Numbered from the stretch's first letter, positions 1-8,073 are shown. The stretch is 29,080 nucleotides of DNA from an uncultured Desulfobacterium sp. (GCA_937124525.1 CAKZLA010000399.1:1-29080); one strand, 5' to 3'. A program made the numbers and translations. Notes: a model not told the origin generated them from the letters alone.

Positions 1-361
1 AAATGAACCATTCTTGTGTTTGAGATACTAAAGGATCATTATTAAAAACCTTCTTTTCATCAGTTGGAGACTTAAATGAAAAGTCATCCAAGTTACAGCC
101 AACTTCCCCACCTTCATCAGCATGTATTTTTACGGCAACTCTTCTATGTTCGACGGAAAAATTTTTTGTGTACTCAAAGCCGCCTTCTAGAACTCGGGTA
201 GAACCCACATTTACCAATGTGCTTTTACCGGCCCCGGAAGGCCCGGTGATAAACACCAGCTCTCCGGGTTTCACAGCCAGGGTAATATTTTTAAGCGCAT
301 ACCTTGCCCCATATTGCTTTGAAACATCAAAGAGTTGAATGATCGAACGTTTTCTTTCCAT
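1..361 (-). CDS. Chimeric FtsE-like ABC ATPase N-terminus, runs off left edge
   Basis: Read from ATG at 361, the first ~50 residues match the start of the cell-division ATPase FtsE: a QLFDVSKQYG-type opening and a Walker A motif GPSGAGKST. From about position 220 leftward the frame stays open but ABC homology stops. There is no Q-loop, no LSGGQ and no Walker B, and the sequence becomes more AT-rich and hydrophilic up to the window edge. FtsE normally pairs with FtsX at the septum. As read here the protein could bind nucleotide poorly at best and could not hydrolyse ATP like an ABC protein. I read it as an ftsE 5' end joined to foreign DNA by recombination or insertion. The downstream part is not recognised and the 3' end lies outside the window. 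A purine-rich GGAGGGG lies about 15 nt before the ATG, which is far for a ribosome binding site. Confidence 0.55.
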   Translation of the reverse strand, partial: MERKRSIIQLFDVSKQYGARYALKNITLAVKPGELVFITGPSGAGKSTLVNVGSTRVLEGGFEYTKNFSVEHRRVAVKIHADEGGEVGCNLDDFSFKSPTDEKKVFNNDPLVSQTQEWFI

Positions 362-460
362 GGCTTTTTCTGTACGCCCCTCCACGTTGACTCATGTGGA
401 ATTTACTGGTATATGGTAATTGTTGTCAAGGAGTGCTGCAAAACAGTTTTCCTTACACAC

Positions 461-514
461 CGCCTTCACTGTATCCCGCTTGACGGCTTCTTCCTTCAGT
501 GAAGGCGTTTTTTT
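461..514 (+). terminator. Stem-loop with T-run
   Basis: Perfect 10-bp arms (CGCCTTCACT at 461-470, AGTGAAGGCG at 498-507) enclose a 27-nt loop. Seven T residues follow at 508-514. This resembles an intrinsic terminator on the plus strand, but the loop is long and no plus-strand gene ends nearby, so its function is uncertain. Confidence 0.45.
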
Positions 515-757
515 CAACTGGCTCCCCCCCACCGTCGGCCCACTTTTGCTTTCCCAACAAAAACATTTGCTCAAAACAAACATTTCAATTATACTTGATG
601 GGCTTGATTATAACATCGGTCACCTTTCATGATTTGCTGAACCAACGAAGTCCTTGGTTCTCCGAATTTGAACATTGAGTTATCATTACCCTAAAACGTT
701 TGAAGATGAAATGATTTTCATCATTTTCAAAAGCCTTTTAATGGCTTATCTTTATGT
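515..757. other. Non-coding stretch with small palindromes
   Basis: No convincing gene lies between 362 and 947. Short frames on both strands at 392-632 have no recognisable domain and cover the stem-loop. Two further perfect palindromes are visible: GAACCAA/TTGGTTC (639-645 and 654-660) and GATGAAA/TTTCATC (705-711 and 716-722). They could be transcript structures or protein-binding sites. Nothing else is recognisable. Confidence 0.4.
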
Positions 758-930
758 TTATATGAAACTCCGTCTAAATGACTACAATAATTGGGGTTTC
801 ATTTTTCGTTGTGGCTGGTGCTTACAGCCATGTATATTTTATATGAAAGAGTAGGCACGCCTAACATTCTTTCATTCTTCGTTTTGGGCAGGCAGGTCCA
901 GAATACGGTCTGCCCGTGGCAGTTATACCA
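758..930 (-). repeat. Dispersed hairpin repeat, copy A (two tandem units)
   Basis: Positions 902-926 are the exact reverse complement of 25 nt found at 11500-11524 and 17605-17629; this block contains the mini-hairpin CTGCC-ACG-GGCAG. Two longer hairpin units sit beside it: GAAACTCC...GGGGTTTC (764-800) and GAAAGA...TCTTTC (845-874). Each is bordered by ATATAAA and a CGAAxAATGAAA-type segment. The array ends just ahead of the HPt gene, so it lies in that gene's leader. It has the architecture of REP-like intergenic elements. Confidence 0.75.
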
Positions 931-947
931 GGGCATAGGATTAAACA

Positions 948-1280
948 ATGACTGAAGAAAGCATTGATTTCAGCACCATGGCCTCAAATCTGGGCTTTGA
1001 CGAAGACGAGTTCAAGGAAGTCGCCCAGTTACTGATTACGGTGTCACTCACAGACATGGAAACGCTTGAACAGGGAATTTCAGAGAATAGTCCCGACAAG
1101 GTAAAGGATGCGGCCCATTCCATTAAAGGTGCTGCGGGCAATCTGGGGTTCATGGAACTTTCAAATTGTGCTGAAATCATCGAAAATTCGGCACGTTCAC
1201 AAAACATTGATAACCTGACAACCCAGGTTCAGATCATTAAAAAAATCTTACAGGCTATTTCCAAGGCCCTCTTAAGCTAA
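948..1280 (+). CDS. HPt domain phosphotransfer protein
   Basis: The 110-residue protein is a single histidine-phosphotransfer domain. The diagnostic motif AAHSIKGAAGNLG places the phospho-accepting histidine at residue 57, and the rest is predicted to be the usual four-helix bundle. Such proteins shuttle phosphoryl groups between receiver domains of hybrid kinases and response regulators in the cytoplasm. The start follows AGGA at 937-940. The next gene, 127 nt downstream, encodes a receiver-PP2C protein, so a relay onto that receiver is the natural inference. No kinase is adjacent. The hybrid kinases at 5368 and 23807 both end in receivers and lack their own HPt domain, so they are possible donors. 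The family call is firm; the partners are inferred. Confidence 0.88.
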   Translation: MTEESIDFSTMASNLGFDEDEFKEVAQLLITVSLTDMETLEQGISENSPDKVKDAAHSIKGAAGNLGFMELSNCAEIIENSARSQNIDNLTTQVQIIKKILQAISKALLS

Positions 1281-1407
1281 CAATTGTACCCGACGTTCCC
1301 GTTCCGGTCAGGCCAGCTGCCGGGGCGGCATGGGACCATTTTCATTATTTGTTGTATCGGTGGCCGACTTGGCCGTTATTTAAAATTTGCACCACAGGGC
1401 TCTTAAC

Positions 1408-2529
1408 ATGTTTAGCACACATCCCCTGACCATCCTCGCCATTGATGATCACCCCCTGAATCTCAAGCTCATTGAAAAGGCCCTTTCCAAAGAAGGCTAC
1501 CAGGTTCTTTGTGCGGATAACGGGCTTGAAGGTAGACACCTGGCCATGACCCGGCAACCCAACCTGATCCTGCTGGACATCAGTATGCCCGGTGAAGATG
1601 GTTTTGATGTCATCCGTGCCCTGAAAAGAGATTTTGCCACCACGGCCATTCCTGTGATTTTTCTAACGGCATCCCATTCGGTGAAATCAAAGCTCAAGGG
1701 ATTCCAGCTGGGTGCGGTGGATTATATCACCAAGCCCTTTCATCCCCAAGAGGTCATTGCAAGGATTCGACTGCACCTGAAACTTTCCATTGCCACGAAC
1801 TCACTGATTACGGCCCAGGCAGACCGACTCAGACAGGTCACCCGGGCCCAGACATCGCTGTTACCCACACCGGAAGACTACCCCGATGCCAAATTTGGTA
1901 TTTTTTATAAAACCATGGAGGAAGCCGGAGGGGATTTTTACGATATCATTGACATTGCCCAGGAGATCAAAGGGTATTTTGTTGCGGACTTTTCCGGCCA
2001 TGGCATTGAAACCAGCTATATGACCTATTCCCTCAAGGCACTGCTCACCCAGAATTTCACCCCCGTGTACAAGCCCAATGAAAGCATGAAAATCATCAAT
2101 GATGTGCTGGTGGAACTGCTTCCCGAAGAAAAATACCTCACCGCCTGTTATCTTCTTATAAACCGCATCACAGGCCTTGCCACCATTATCAATGCCGGTC
2201 ATCTGCCAGTGATACTTTTACCTGCATCCGGTGATCCCCATCTGATCAAAACAGACGGAGATATTCTGGGAATGTTCACCGATGCCACCTTTGGCATAAT
2301 GCAGTTCAAAGTCTACCCCGGGGACCGGCTGTTCATGTACACCGACGGCCTGGTTGAATCCGTAAAAAATAAAATCACCTGGTGCCGTGGTGCAGATACC
2401 CTTTTGCCCATGTTCAAGGAGACACCCCGGTTACCCATCAAAGAGATGTCCCACAGGTTGGTTCAGAGAATTTTCACCACCGCAGGGCCTCCGGAGGATG
2501 ATATTTTACTGCTCGGCATAGAGGTGTAA
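1408..2529 (+). CDS. Response regulator with PP2C-type (RsbU/SpoIIE) phosphatase output
   Basis: 373 residues from the ATG at 1408, which has AGGG at 1395-1398. A TTG seven codons upstream is possible but less likely. Residues 1-120 form a receiver: acidic pair D13/D14, phospho-acceptor D57 in LILLDIS, T87 and K109. After a short helical linker comes a SpoIIE-like serine phosphatase domain, seen from EEAGGDFYD, VADFSGHG, NAGHLP, YTDGLVES and the terminal DDILLLGIEV. In this family, phosphorylation of the receiver switches phosphatase activity toward an anti-sigma-factor antagonist. The RsbW-like ATPase gene starts 3 nt after this stop, supporting a partner-switching module. No STAS-domain substrate is encoded nearby. 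Confidence 0.9.
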   Translation: MFSTHPLTILAIDDHPLNLKLIEKALSKEGYQVLCADNGLEGRHLAMTRQPNLILLDISMPGEDGFDVIRALKRDFATTAIPVIFLTASHSVKSKLKGFQLGAVDYITKPFHPQEVIARIRLHLKLSIATNSLITAQADRLRQVTRAQTSLLPTPEDYPDAKFGIFYKTMEEAGGDFYDIIDIAQEIKGYFVADFSGHGIETSYMTYSLKALLTQNFTPVYKPNESMKIINDVLVELLPEEKYLTACYLLINRITGLATIINAGHLPVILLPASGDPHLIKTDGDILGMFTDATFGIMQFKVYPGDRLFMYTDGLVESVKNKITWCRGADTLLPMFKETPRLPIKEMSHRLVQRIFTTAGPPEDDILLLGIEV

Positions 2530-2532
2530 GCC

Positions 2533-2973
2533 GTGCAAAGTGACATAACTTTCAACATGACCCGCAAGGACGACAAGCTGAACATCACCTTTAGTTCCAC
2601 CATGGAGAATGTGGACAAGGCATGCGGGTATGCCCTTGAATTTCTGCACCGGATGATGACTGATTTTGACCATGATTTTGAACTAAACCTGCTCATGAGA
2701 GAAGGCCTCATGAATGCAGTGAAACACGGGAATGCCTTTGCCCTGGACAAACTGGTTTATTTTTCCATCCGGGCCTGTCCACCAGATACCATCCTCATGG
2801 AAATAGAAGACCAGGGGGAGGGATTTCAATGGCATGAAATGGGATATGACCTGCCCGAGGATTTTGCAGAAAGTGGCCGGGGGATATTCATCATCCGGCA
2901 ATATTGTTCCCTGATAAAATATAATGCCAAAGGAAATCATCTCACCATCCACAAACAACTCACCATTGAGTGA
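2533..2973 (+). CDS. RsbW-like anti-sigma/regulatory ATPase (HATPase_c_2)
   Basis: The 146-residue protein is a lone GHKL ATPase domain of the RsbW/SpoIIAB class. The N box is REGLMNAVKHGN (N61), the G1 box IEDQGEGF has D93, and the G2 box is SGRGIFII near 114-121. The likely start is GTG at 2533, behind GAGGTG at 2521-2526, which overlaps the end of the phosphatase gene; translational coupling is likely. These proteins phosphorylate a STAS antagonist and sequester a sigma factor or another target. The phosphatase upstream would oppose that kinase activity. The real target cannot be read from this window. Confidence 0.85.
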   Translation: MQSDITFNMTRKDDKLNITFSSTMENVDKACGYALEFLHRMMTDFDHDFELNLLMREGLMNAVKHGNAFALDKLVYFSIRACPPDTILMEIEDQGEGFQWHEMGYDLPEDFAESGRGIFIIRQYCSLIKYNAKGNHLTIHKQLTIE

Positions 2974-3005
2974 GCGGACAACACATCAGCACAGAGGGAA
3001 AATCA

Positions 3006-3566
3006 ATGGAAATTAAATTTTGTAGCTGCTGCGGCGGCACCATGGAACAGGGTATCCCCGACGACGATGACCACATGAGGGCCATTTGTACAAAATGTGG
3101 TTTTATACACTATCTTAACCCTAAAATGGTGGTGGGCTGTATTCCCCAATGGGGGGATCAGATTCTCATGTGCAAACGAAATATTGAACCGGGAAAGGGG
3201 AAATGGACCCTGCCCGCCGGTTATCTTGAAAATGGTGAGACCATGGAAGCAGGGGCTGCCAGGGAAACCCTGGAAGAGACCCGGGCCATGGTGAACATCA
3301 CTGGCCCCTGCCGACTATTCAACATTCCCCATGTGAACCAGATATACATGATGTTCAGGGCAGAGCTGCTTTCAAAGGAATTTGGTCCCACATCGGAAAG
3401 CACCCATGTGCAATTGTTCCAGAAAGAAGAAATCCCCTGGGATAACATCGCCTTTTCCGTGATTAACAAAACCCTGGAAGACTTTTTCTCAGACAATACC
3501 CAAGCCCTCCACTCCTTTCAAATAAAAACGATCCTTGCCCCCCCTGAAACCAGGAAGAGGCATTGA
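3006..3566 (+). CDS. Nudix hydrolase with N-terminal zinc ribbon
   Basis: 186 residues from ATG 3006, preceded by GAGGG at 2994-2998. A GTG at 2970 overlapping the previous gene has no comparable site. An N-terminal cysteine cluster (C6, C8, C9 and a C28-x2-C31 pair) resembles the zinc ribbon seen on some Nudix enzymes. The Nudix box spans residues 72-94 (GYLENGE...RETLEET): the catalytic REXXEE core is intact, but the usual glycine near the box end is arginine. The family cleaves nucleoside diphosphates linked to another moiety, such as NADH, ADP-ribose or FAD. The exact substrate cannot be inferred. It is co-directional with the partner-switch genes, 32 nt after them, and may share their transcript without sharing their function. 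Confidence 0.85.
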   Translation: MEIKFCSCCGGTMEQGIPDDDDHMRAICTKCGFIHYLNPKMVVGCIPQWGDQILMCKRNIEPGKGKWTLPAGYLENGETMEAGAARETLEETRAMVNITGPCRLFNIPHVNQIYMMFRAELLSKEFGPTSESTHVQLFQKEEIPWDNIAFSVINKTLEDFFSDNTQALHSFQIKTILAPPETRKRH

Positions 3567-3685
3567 CGTCAAAAATGGAGTTACCACAACATGGCATCCT
3601 TGCCCCATTGATGAACAAACAAAGCCAGGCCCAAAAACCGCCCTGAACACCCAAAAGCACAATTGCTGGCCCACCAGCTCCCCCC

Positions 3686-3715
3686 TTGACAGCCCAGGTA
3701 TTTTTCGTTTAGTAT
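3686..3715 (+). promoter_or_regulatory. Putative sigma70-type promoter for the sulfite reductase gene
   Basis: A perfect -35 hexamer TTGACA (3686-3691) is followed after 18 bp by TAGTAT (3710-3715; four of six matches to the -10 consensus). It lies about 60 nt upstream of the start at 3774, in a 207-bp non-coding gap. This is a sequence match only. Confidence 0.45.
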
Positions 3716-3773
3716 ACCGGCGTTACATTATCTAAATTTTGAATCAAAAATATAAAAATAAAAGGATTATATC

Positions 3774-4436
3774 ATGCTTAAACTTGGAGAAAAAGGCGCT
3801 GTACCCCAGCGTGACAAAAAAACCTATGCCATTGCCCCCCACATTCCCTGCGGCGTTATCACCCCGGAACAGCTCAGAACCATTGCTGATGTTGCGGATA
3901 AATATAAAGCCCAGGCTGTAAAGATAACCAGTGCCTCCCGCATTACCATCGTGGGTCTGAAGGAAGCGGACATAGACAATGCCTGGAAGGATCTTTCATT
4001 GAACCTGGGACACGCCGTGGGGCTGTGTGTCAGAAGCATCAAAGCCTGTCCCGGAACCACTTTTTGCAAACTGGGACAACAGGACAGCCTGGGCATGGGC
4101 ATGAAGCTGGATGAAATTTACCATGGCATGGAACTGCCCAGCAAAACCAAAATGGGGGTCAGTGGCTGCACCAACCAGTGCGCAGAAAACTGCATCAAAG
4201 ACATCTCCCTCATGGGTAAAAAATCCGGCTGGACCCTCATGGTGGGGGGGAATGGGGCATCCCGTCCCCGGCTTGCCGAAATCTTTGCCGAAGAACTGGA
4301 TTCCGACACCGCCCTGGTCCTCATTGAAAAAATCGTGGCCTACTACAAGGAAAACGGCAAAAAAGGGGAACGTATTGGCAAAATGATCGACCGTCTGGGC
4401 CTGGATACCCTGAAAGACGCGGTGATAGCCGGATAA
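3774..4436 (+). CDS. Small assimilatory-type sulfite (nitrite) reductase
   Basis: The 220-residue protein matches the low-molecular-mass sulfite reductase class known from Desulfovibrio (about 218 residues), which reduces sulfite to sulfide with siroheme coupled to a 4Fe-4S cluster. The paired cluster motifs are complete: C92-x5-C98 (CPGTTFC) and C132-x3-C136 (CTNQC). The N-terminal half carries the ferredoxin-like substrate-binding repeat with basic residues such as R56. It is one half-length module, not a dsrAB subunit. AAGGA at 3762-3766 supports the start. The gene appears monocistronic: a promoter-like site lies upstream and a strong stem-loop downstream. Physiological substrate (sulfite or nitrite) and electron donor are not shown. 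Confidence 0.88.
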   Translation: MLKLGEKGAVPQRDKKTYAIAPHIPCGVITPEQLRTIADVADKYKAQAVKITSASRITIVGLKEADIDNAWKDLSLNLGHAVGLCVRSIKACPGTTFCKLGQQDSLGMGMKLDEIYHGMELPSKTKMGVSGCTNQCAENCIKDISLMGKKSGWTLMVGGNGASRPRLAEIFAEELDSDTALVLIEKIVAYYKENGKKGERIGKMIDRLGLDTLKDAVIAG

Positions 4437-4477
4437 ACTGACCAATCTTCCATCATTTTTTTCACCAAACAAATTCT

Positions 4478-4525
4478 GCCAGAAAAGCCCTGACCGGTTT
4501 CATCTCCGGCAGGGGCTTTTCTGGC
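4478..4525 (+). terminator. Long stem-loop after the sulfite reductase gene
   Basis: Arms at 4478-4497 and 4506-4525 pair over 13 contiguous bp (GCCAGAAAAGCCC with its complement) plus an inner CCGG pair, with a loop of about 8 nt. No T-run follows, so it may act as a factor-assisted terminator or an mRNA 3'-end stabiliser. It separates the reductase gene from the lipoprotein-kinase pair. Confidence 0.55.
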
Positions 4526-4552
4526 CGGCTAAATGGCTCAGGAATATATGGT

Positions 4553-5326
4553 ATGAAAAGAATAACGACTTTCTTACTTTTCTTCGGAATCATCCTGTCG
4601 GCATGCCAGTCTGAGCCCCCCCCCAATCCCCCCCCAAATATGCTCATTTTCTGTGGCATTACCATGATCAAACCCATGATGGAAATTGCCACCATCATTG
4701 AATCCAGGGAAAACGTCAAGATCATCATCACCAAAGGGGGGTCGGGGAACCTGTTAAAGTCCATTGTGTTCAACCAGAAGGGCGATTTATACCTGCCAGG
4801 TTCACAACGGTATTACCAGACCATAAAAACAGATCACCCCGGGCTCATTGTGGATCAGGTCCAGGTGGGACAAAACCGGACTTCCATCATGGTTCAAAAA
4901 GGAAATCCCAAACAAATCTCTTCAGATCTTGAAAATTTTACCCGGCCGGAATATGCTGTGGTCATTGGCAATGCCAGCAGTGGCAGTATTGGCAGGGAAA
5001 CCCAAAAGATTTTCACCCAAAAGGGCATCTATGATGCAGTGCTGGCCAACACCATGCATCTGACCACCGATTCGAAAGATCTTGCCCGGGCCTTAAGAGA
5101 TAAAAAGGCAGACATAGTTATCAATTGGTATGCCGTATCCACCTGGGAAGAAAACAAAGAATTCATGGATACCATTGATATTGATGAACGGTATGCAAAG
5201 CCAAAGTCATTGATTCTGGGGCTTTTAAAGTTTTCTGAACATCCAGACATTGCCCGAAAATTCATGGCCCTGGCGGCATCAAAAGAAGGTCAGGCGATTT
5301 TTAAACAATATGGATTGTATTTTTAA
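4553..5326 (+). CDS. ModA-like periplasmic substrate-binding lipoprotein
   Basis: The 257-residue protein starts with a lipoprotein signal: K2/R3, a hydrophobic core and the lipobox LSAC with the lipidated cysteine at 18. The mature part shows the type II periplasmic-binding fold of molybdate/tungstate or phosphate-type anion-binding proteins, with TKGGSGNLLKSI, an NASSGSIGRE segment, DIVINWYAVS and a C-terminal SKEGQAIFKQYG. No permease or ATPase gene is nearby. Instead a membrane hybrid kinase starts 41 nt downstream, so a sensing role, presenting an anion to the kinase, is more plausible than transport. Two poly-C runs just after the lipobox encode a proline-rich tether. AGGA at 4540-4543 supports the start. 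The ligand is not determined. Confidence 0.78.
   Translation: MKRITTFLLFFGIILSACQSEPPPNPPPNMLIFCGITMIKPMMEIATIIESRENVKIIITKGGSGNLLKSIVFNQKGDLYLPGSQRYYQTIKTDHPGLIVDQVQVGQNRTSIMVQKGNPKQISSDLENFTRPEYAVVIGNASSGSIGRETQKIFTQKGIYDAVLANTMHLTTDSKDLARALRDKKADIVINWYAVSTWEENKEFMDTIDIDERYAKPKSLILGLLKFSEHPDIARKFMALAASKEGQAIFKQYGLYF
4616..4635 (+). repeat. Paired poly-C tracts inside the lipoprotein gene
   Basis: A run of nine C (4616-4624) and one of eight C (4628-4635), separated by AAT, encode PPPNPPP immediately after the lipobox. Homopolymers of this length near a 5' end can slip during replication and switch the frame. As given, the frame is open. Confidence 0.8.
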
Positions 5327-5367
5327 TCGACTTCCCATAACCGTTTTTCGGCATCGGATAAGCAAAC

Positions 5368-8070
5368 ATGCGACGTAAAAATCCTGTTCTTAGACTTGTT
5401 TTTTCAGAACCGATCACCCGGTTACTCATTTATTTTATGGCCATCCTGATCCTGAGTTCCACGGCACAGATTATGGTGGAGAACCTTCTCTTAGATAAAT
5501 TGGAATTCCAGGATAAGATTGTTGAGAACCAGCGGGCCAAGCAAAAAATCGGAGACTTGATTCAACAAAAAATTATACTTCTGGAACTGGACTTCAGGCA
5601 AACCCTCCTTTCCAAGAACACCCATTCCATAAAAAATATTGCCCAACAATCAAAAAGATACATTGCCTCAATAAAACAAATGCTGATTCTTCTCCAAAAG
5701 GGGGGCACTTTTGTTGAAACCATACAGCTCAATCTCAACAGCAAAGACCTGTTCCAGGAGGCCATATCATACACCAGGGATACCCCCGGAGAAATGGCCG
5801 TTGAGGTTATCAACATTTCACCCAAACTTGACGAATTGGAAAATATCCTTTTAACCATTACAAGCCTGCTGAGCCATTCACAGGGCATCCCCGTTCACCC
5901 GGAAAAAAATTCCGCCCTGGAAAACCGCATCAAAATAACGGCATTGGAGGCAGAGACGCTGTTCCAGCGCTGCCGGGAGAATGCCAATAAAATAGGCCAT
6001 GACACCAATCTCACCCTAACCCGGCTCATCAGGGAAAGAAATCTCCAAAAAAGAATTTTTCAGAAAATCCGAACCCTTTTTTTTATTTTGATCCAAGTGT
6101 TTGTCATCGCCATGATGATTCTCATTTTATTCAGAATCACCCGAATTTTAAACCAGCGTAAAATTGCCGAAGATAAAAACAGACAGCTACTGTCCGCCAT
6201 TAAATTAAGCCCCCTTACCTTTATCATCACCGATCATAACGGCACCATTGAGTACGTGAACCAGGCCTTTGAAAAAAGCTCAGGCTACTCTGCAAAGGAG
6301 GCCATTGGACAATCCACCCGGATCATGAAATCAGGCAGTTATGACAACCTCTTTTACCAGGAGATGTGGACAACCCTTCTTTCCGGGAAGATATGGAACC
6401 GGGAAATCCAGAATCGCAGGAAAAATGGAGAGCTGTTCTGGGAAAGTGCCACCATTATCCCCCTGGACGATGAAGACGGCACCATCAACCGATTCCTGGC
6501 TATTAAAGAGGATATGACGGAGAAAATAAACCTTTTGAAATCCTACGAAGAGGCCAATGAGGCATTTGAAGAAATTTTTTCCAACCTTCCCGTGGGGGTT
6601 GTCATTGTGGACACAAACAAACACATCCTCCAGGTCAATGCCGAGGCGGAACGCATATTGGGATATGCCCCCAATGAAGCAGAACGTCTGTTAAAAGGTC
6701 AGGTGTGCCATGACAATTATTGCACAGCCAAGGTCGGGGATTGCCCCATTTTTGAGGTAAAAGAATCCAGACTTATTCTGGAGGAAAAATATGCCATAAA
6801 AAAGGATGGCACCACCATTCCCATTTTAAAAAGTGTCATTCCCATAAAACTCAAGGGTGAGCGGGTGCTGCTGGAAGCCTTCATGGACCTGTCCGCACGA
6901 AAACAGGCAGAAATCGCCATGGTTGAAGCCAAAACCGCGGCTGAGACCGCCAATAAAGCCAAATCTGAATTTCTGGCCACCATGAGCCACGAAATCAGAA
7001 CGCCCATGAATGCCATCATGGGATTCACCGATCTGCTTTTATCCGAAGAGTCCCACCAGGACAAAAAAGAAAAACTTCAAATCATTTCAGAGTCAGCCCA
7101 TAACCTGCTGCAGCTCATCAATGATATCCTTGATTTTTCAAAAATAGAGGCTGGAAAAATTGAACTGGAAAAATTGCCATTTTCCATGAAAGCATTGTTA
7201 AACCAAGTATATAGTCTCTTTATCTTTAAGGCAAAAGAAAAATCCCTGGATCTTGTTATGGACATGGAAGAACGCATGCCCGAATACGCCCTGGGGGATG
7301 AACTCAGAATCCAACAGATCATGATCAATCTTCTGGGAAATGCCATCAAATTTACCCAAAGTGGCTGGATACGGATTCAAGCAGGCTACCAGAACCCCCA
7401 CTTCTTCATCCGGGTGGAAGATTCCGGTGTGGGCATCCCCAAAGAGAGTATTAACCATATTTTCGAGTCCTTCCGCCAGGCTGACAGCTCAACGGTTAGA
7501 AAATATGGCGGCACAGGTCTGGGGCTTGCCATCTCCTCGTCCCTGGTAAAATTAATGGGGGGCTATATTGAGGTCGTAAGCGAACCGGACAATGGTTCAC
7601 GATTTTCCATCCACCTGCCCCTGGAAGTCCTGGACCCGGAAAAACTTGAATTTTCCGGGCCCATTGAGGGGGAAGCACAGCCTTTGCTGGCAAAAAAGCA
7701 CATTTGCATACTGGTGGTGGAGGATAATGCCTTTAACTTGAAAATCGTCAAAGCCATGCTCAAACGCATGAACATTGAGCATGACAGTGCAGAGAACGGT
7801 GCCATTGCAATGACAATGCTGGGGGCAAAGACCTATGATCTGGTCCTTCTGGACATGCACATGCCGGTGATGGATGGCATGGAAACCATTAAAAGCATCC
7901 GCAACACGCCGGCACTAAAGGACATCCTCGTCATTGCCCTCACCGCCAACGCCATTGTGGGGGACCGGGAAAAATATATCAAGGCAGGGTGCAATGATTA
8001 TCTGTCCAAACCCCTGAAGCGGGAGATCCTTCATAAAAAAATCCACGCCATCTTTCCGGATGCCTTTTAG
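5368..8070 (+). CDS. Membrane hybrid histidine kinase, two PAS domains and C-terminal receiver
   Basis: 900 residues. A transmembrane segment at ~18-36 and another at ~236-256 bracket a ~200-residue, mostly helical extracytoplasmic sensor. Then come PAS/PAC 1 (~280-385), PAS 2 (~402-510), HisKA with MSHEIRTPMN (H541), and HATPase with N box NLLGNAIKF, G1 EDSGVGIP, F box FRQAD and G2 GGTGLGLAI. The C-terminal receiver has D829 (LLDMHMP) and a TANA...SKPL signature. PAS 2 carries C447, C452 and C459 in a C-x4-C-x6-C-P-I pattern, repeated in the kinase at 23807. The gene follows a binding-lipoprotein gene by 41 nt, suggesting a ligand-binding partner. Output would need an HPt protein; the one at 948 is a candidate. 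The cognate regulator is unknown. Confidence 0.9.
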   Translation: MRRKNPVLRLVFSEPITRLLIYFMAILILSSTAQIMVENLLLDKLEFQDKIVENQRAKQKIGDLIQQKIILLELDFRQTLLSKNTHSIKNIAQQSKRYIASIKQMLILLQKGGTFVETIQLNLNSKDLFQEAISYTRDTPGEMAVEVINISPKLDELENILLTITSLLSHSQGIPVHPEKNSALENRIKITALEAETLFQRCRENANKIGHDTNLTLTRLIRERNLQKRIFQKIRTLFFILIQVFVIAMMILILFRITRILNQRKIAEDKNRQLLSAIKLSPLTFIITDHNGTIEYVNQAFEKSSGYSAKEAIGQSTRIMKSGSYDNLFYQEMWTTLLSGKIWNREIQNRRKNGELFWESATIIPLDDEDGTINRFLAIKEDMTEKINLLKSYEEANEAFEEIFSNLPVGVVIVDTNKHILQVNAEAERILGYAPNEAERLLKGQVCHDNYCTAKVGDCPIFEVKESRLILEEKYAIKKDGTTIPILKSVIPIKLKGERVLLEAFMDLSARKQAEIAMVEAKTAAETANKAKSEFLATMSHEIRTPMNAIMGFTDLLLSEESHQDKKEKLQIISESAHNLLQLINDILDFSKIEAGKIELEKLPFSMKALLNQVYSLFIFKAKEKSLDLVMDMEERMPEYALGDELRIQQIMINLLGNAIKFTQSGWIRIQAGYQNPHFFIRVEDSGVGIPKESINHIFESFRQADSSTVRKYGGTGLGLAISSSLVKLMGGYIEVVSEPDNGSRFSIHLPLEVLDPEKLEFSGPIEGEAQPLLAKKHICILVVEDNAFNLKIVKAMLKRMNIEHDSAENGAIAMTMLGAKTYDLVLLDMHMPVMDGMETIKSIRNTPALKDILVIALTANAIVGDREKYIKAGCNDYLSKPLKREILHKKIHAIFPDAF

Positions 8071-8073
8071 GTT

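Noticed and set aside
392..632. Short opposing frames of 63 and 70 codons
   Set aside because: They overlap each other and the stem-loop, have no domain, and have no ribosome binding site in a suitable place.
758..930. CRISPR array
   Set aside because: The repeated units are self-complementary, unequal in length and not separated by regular spacers; no cas gene is present.
1387..1407. Upstream TTG start for the receiver-phosphatase gene
   Set aside because: The ATG at 1408 has AGGG at good spacing and begins right before the receiver domain.
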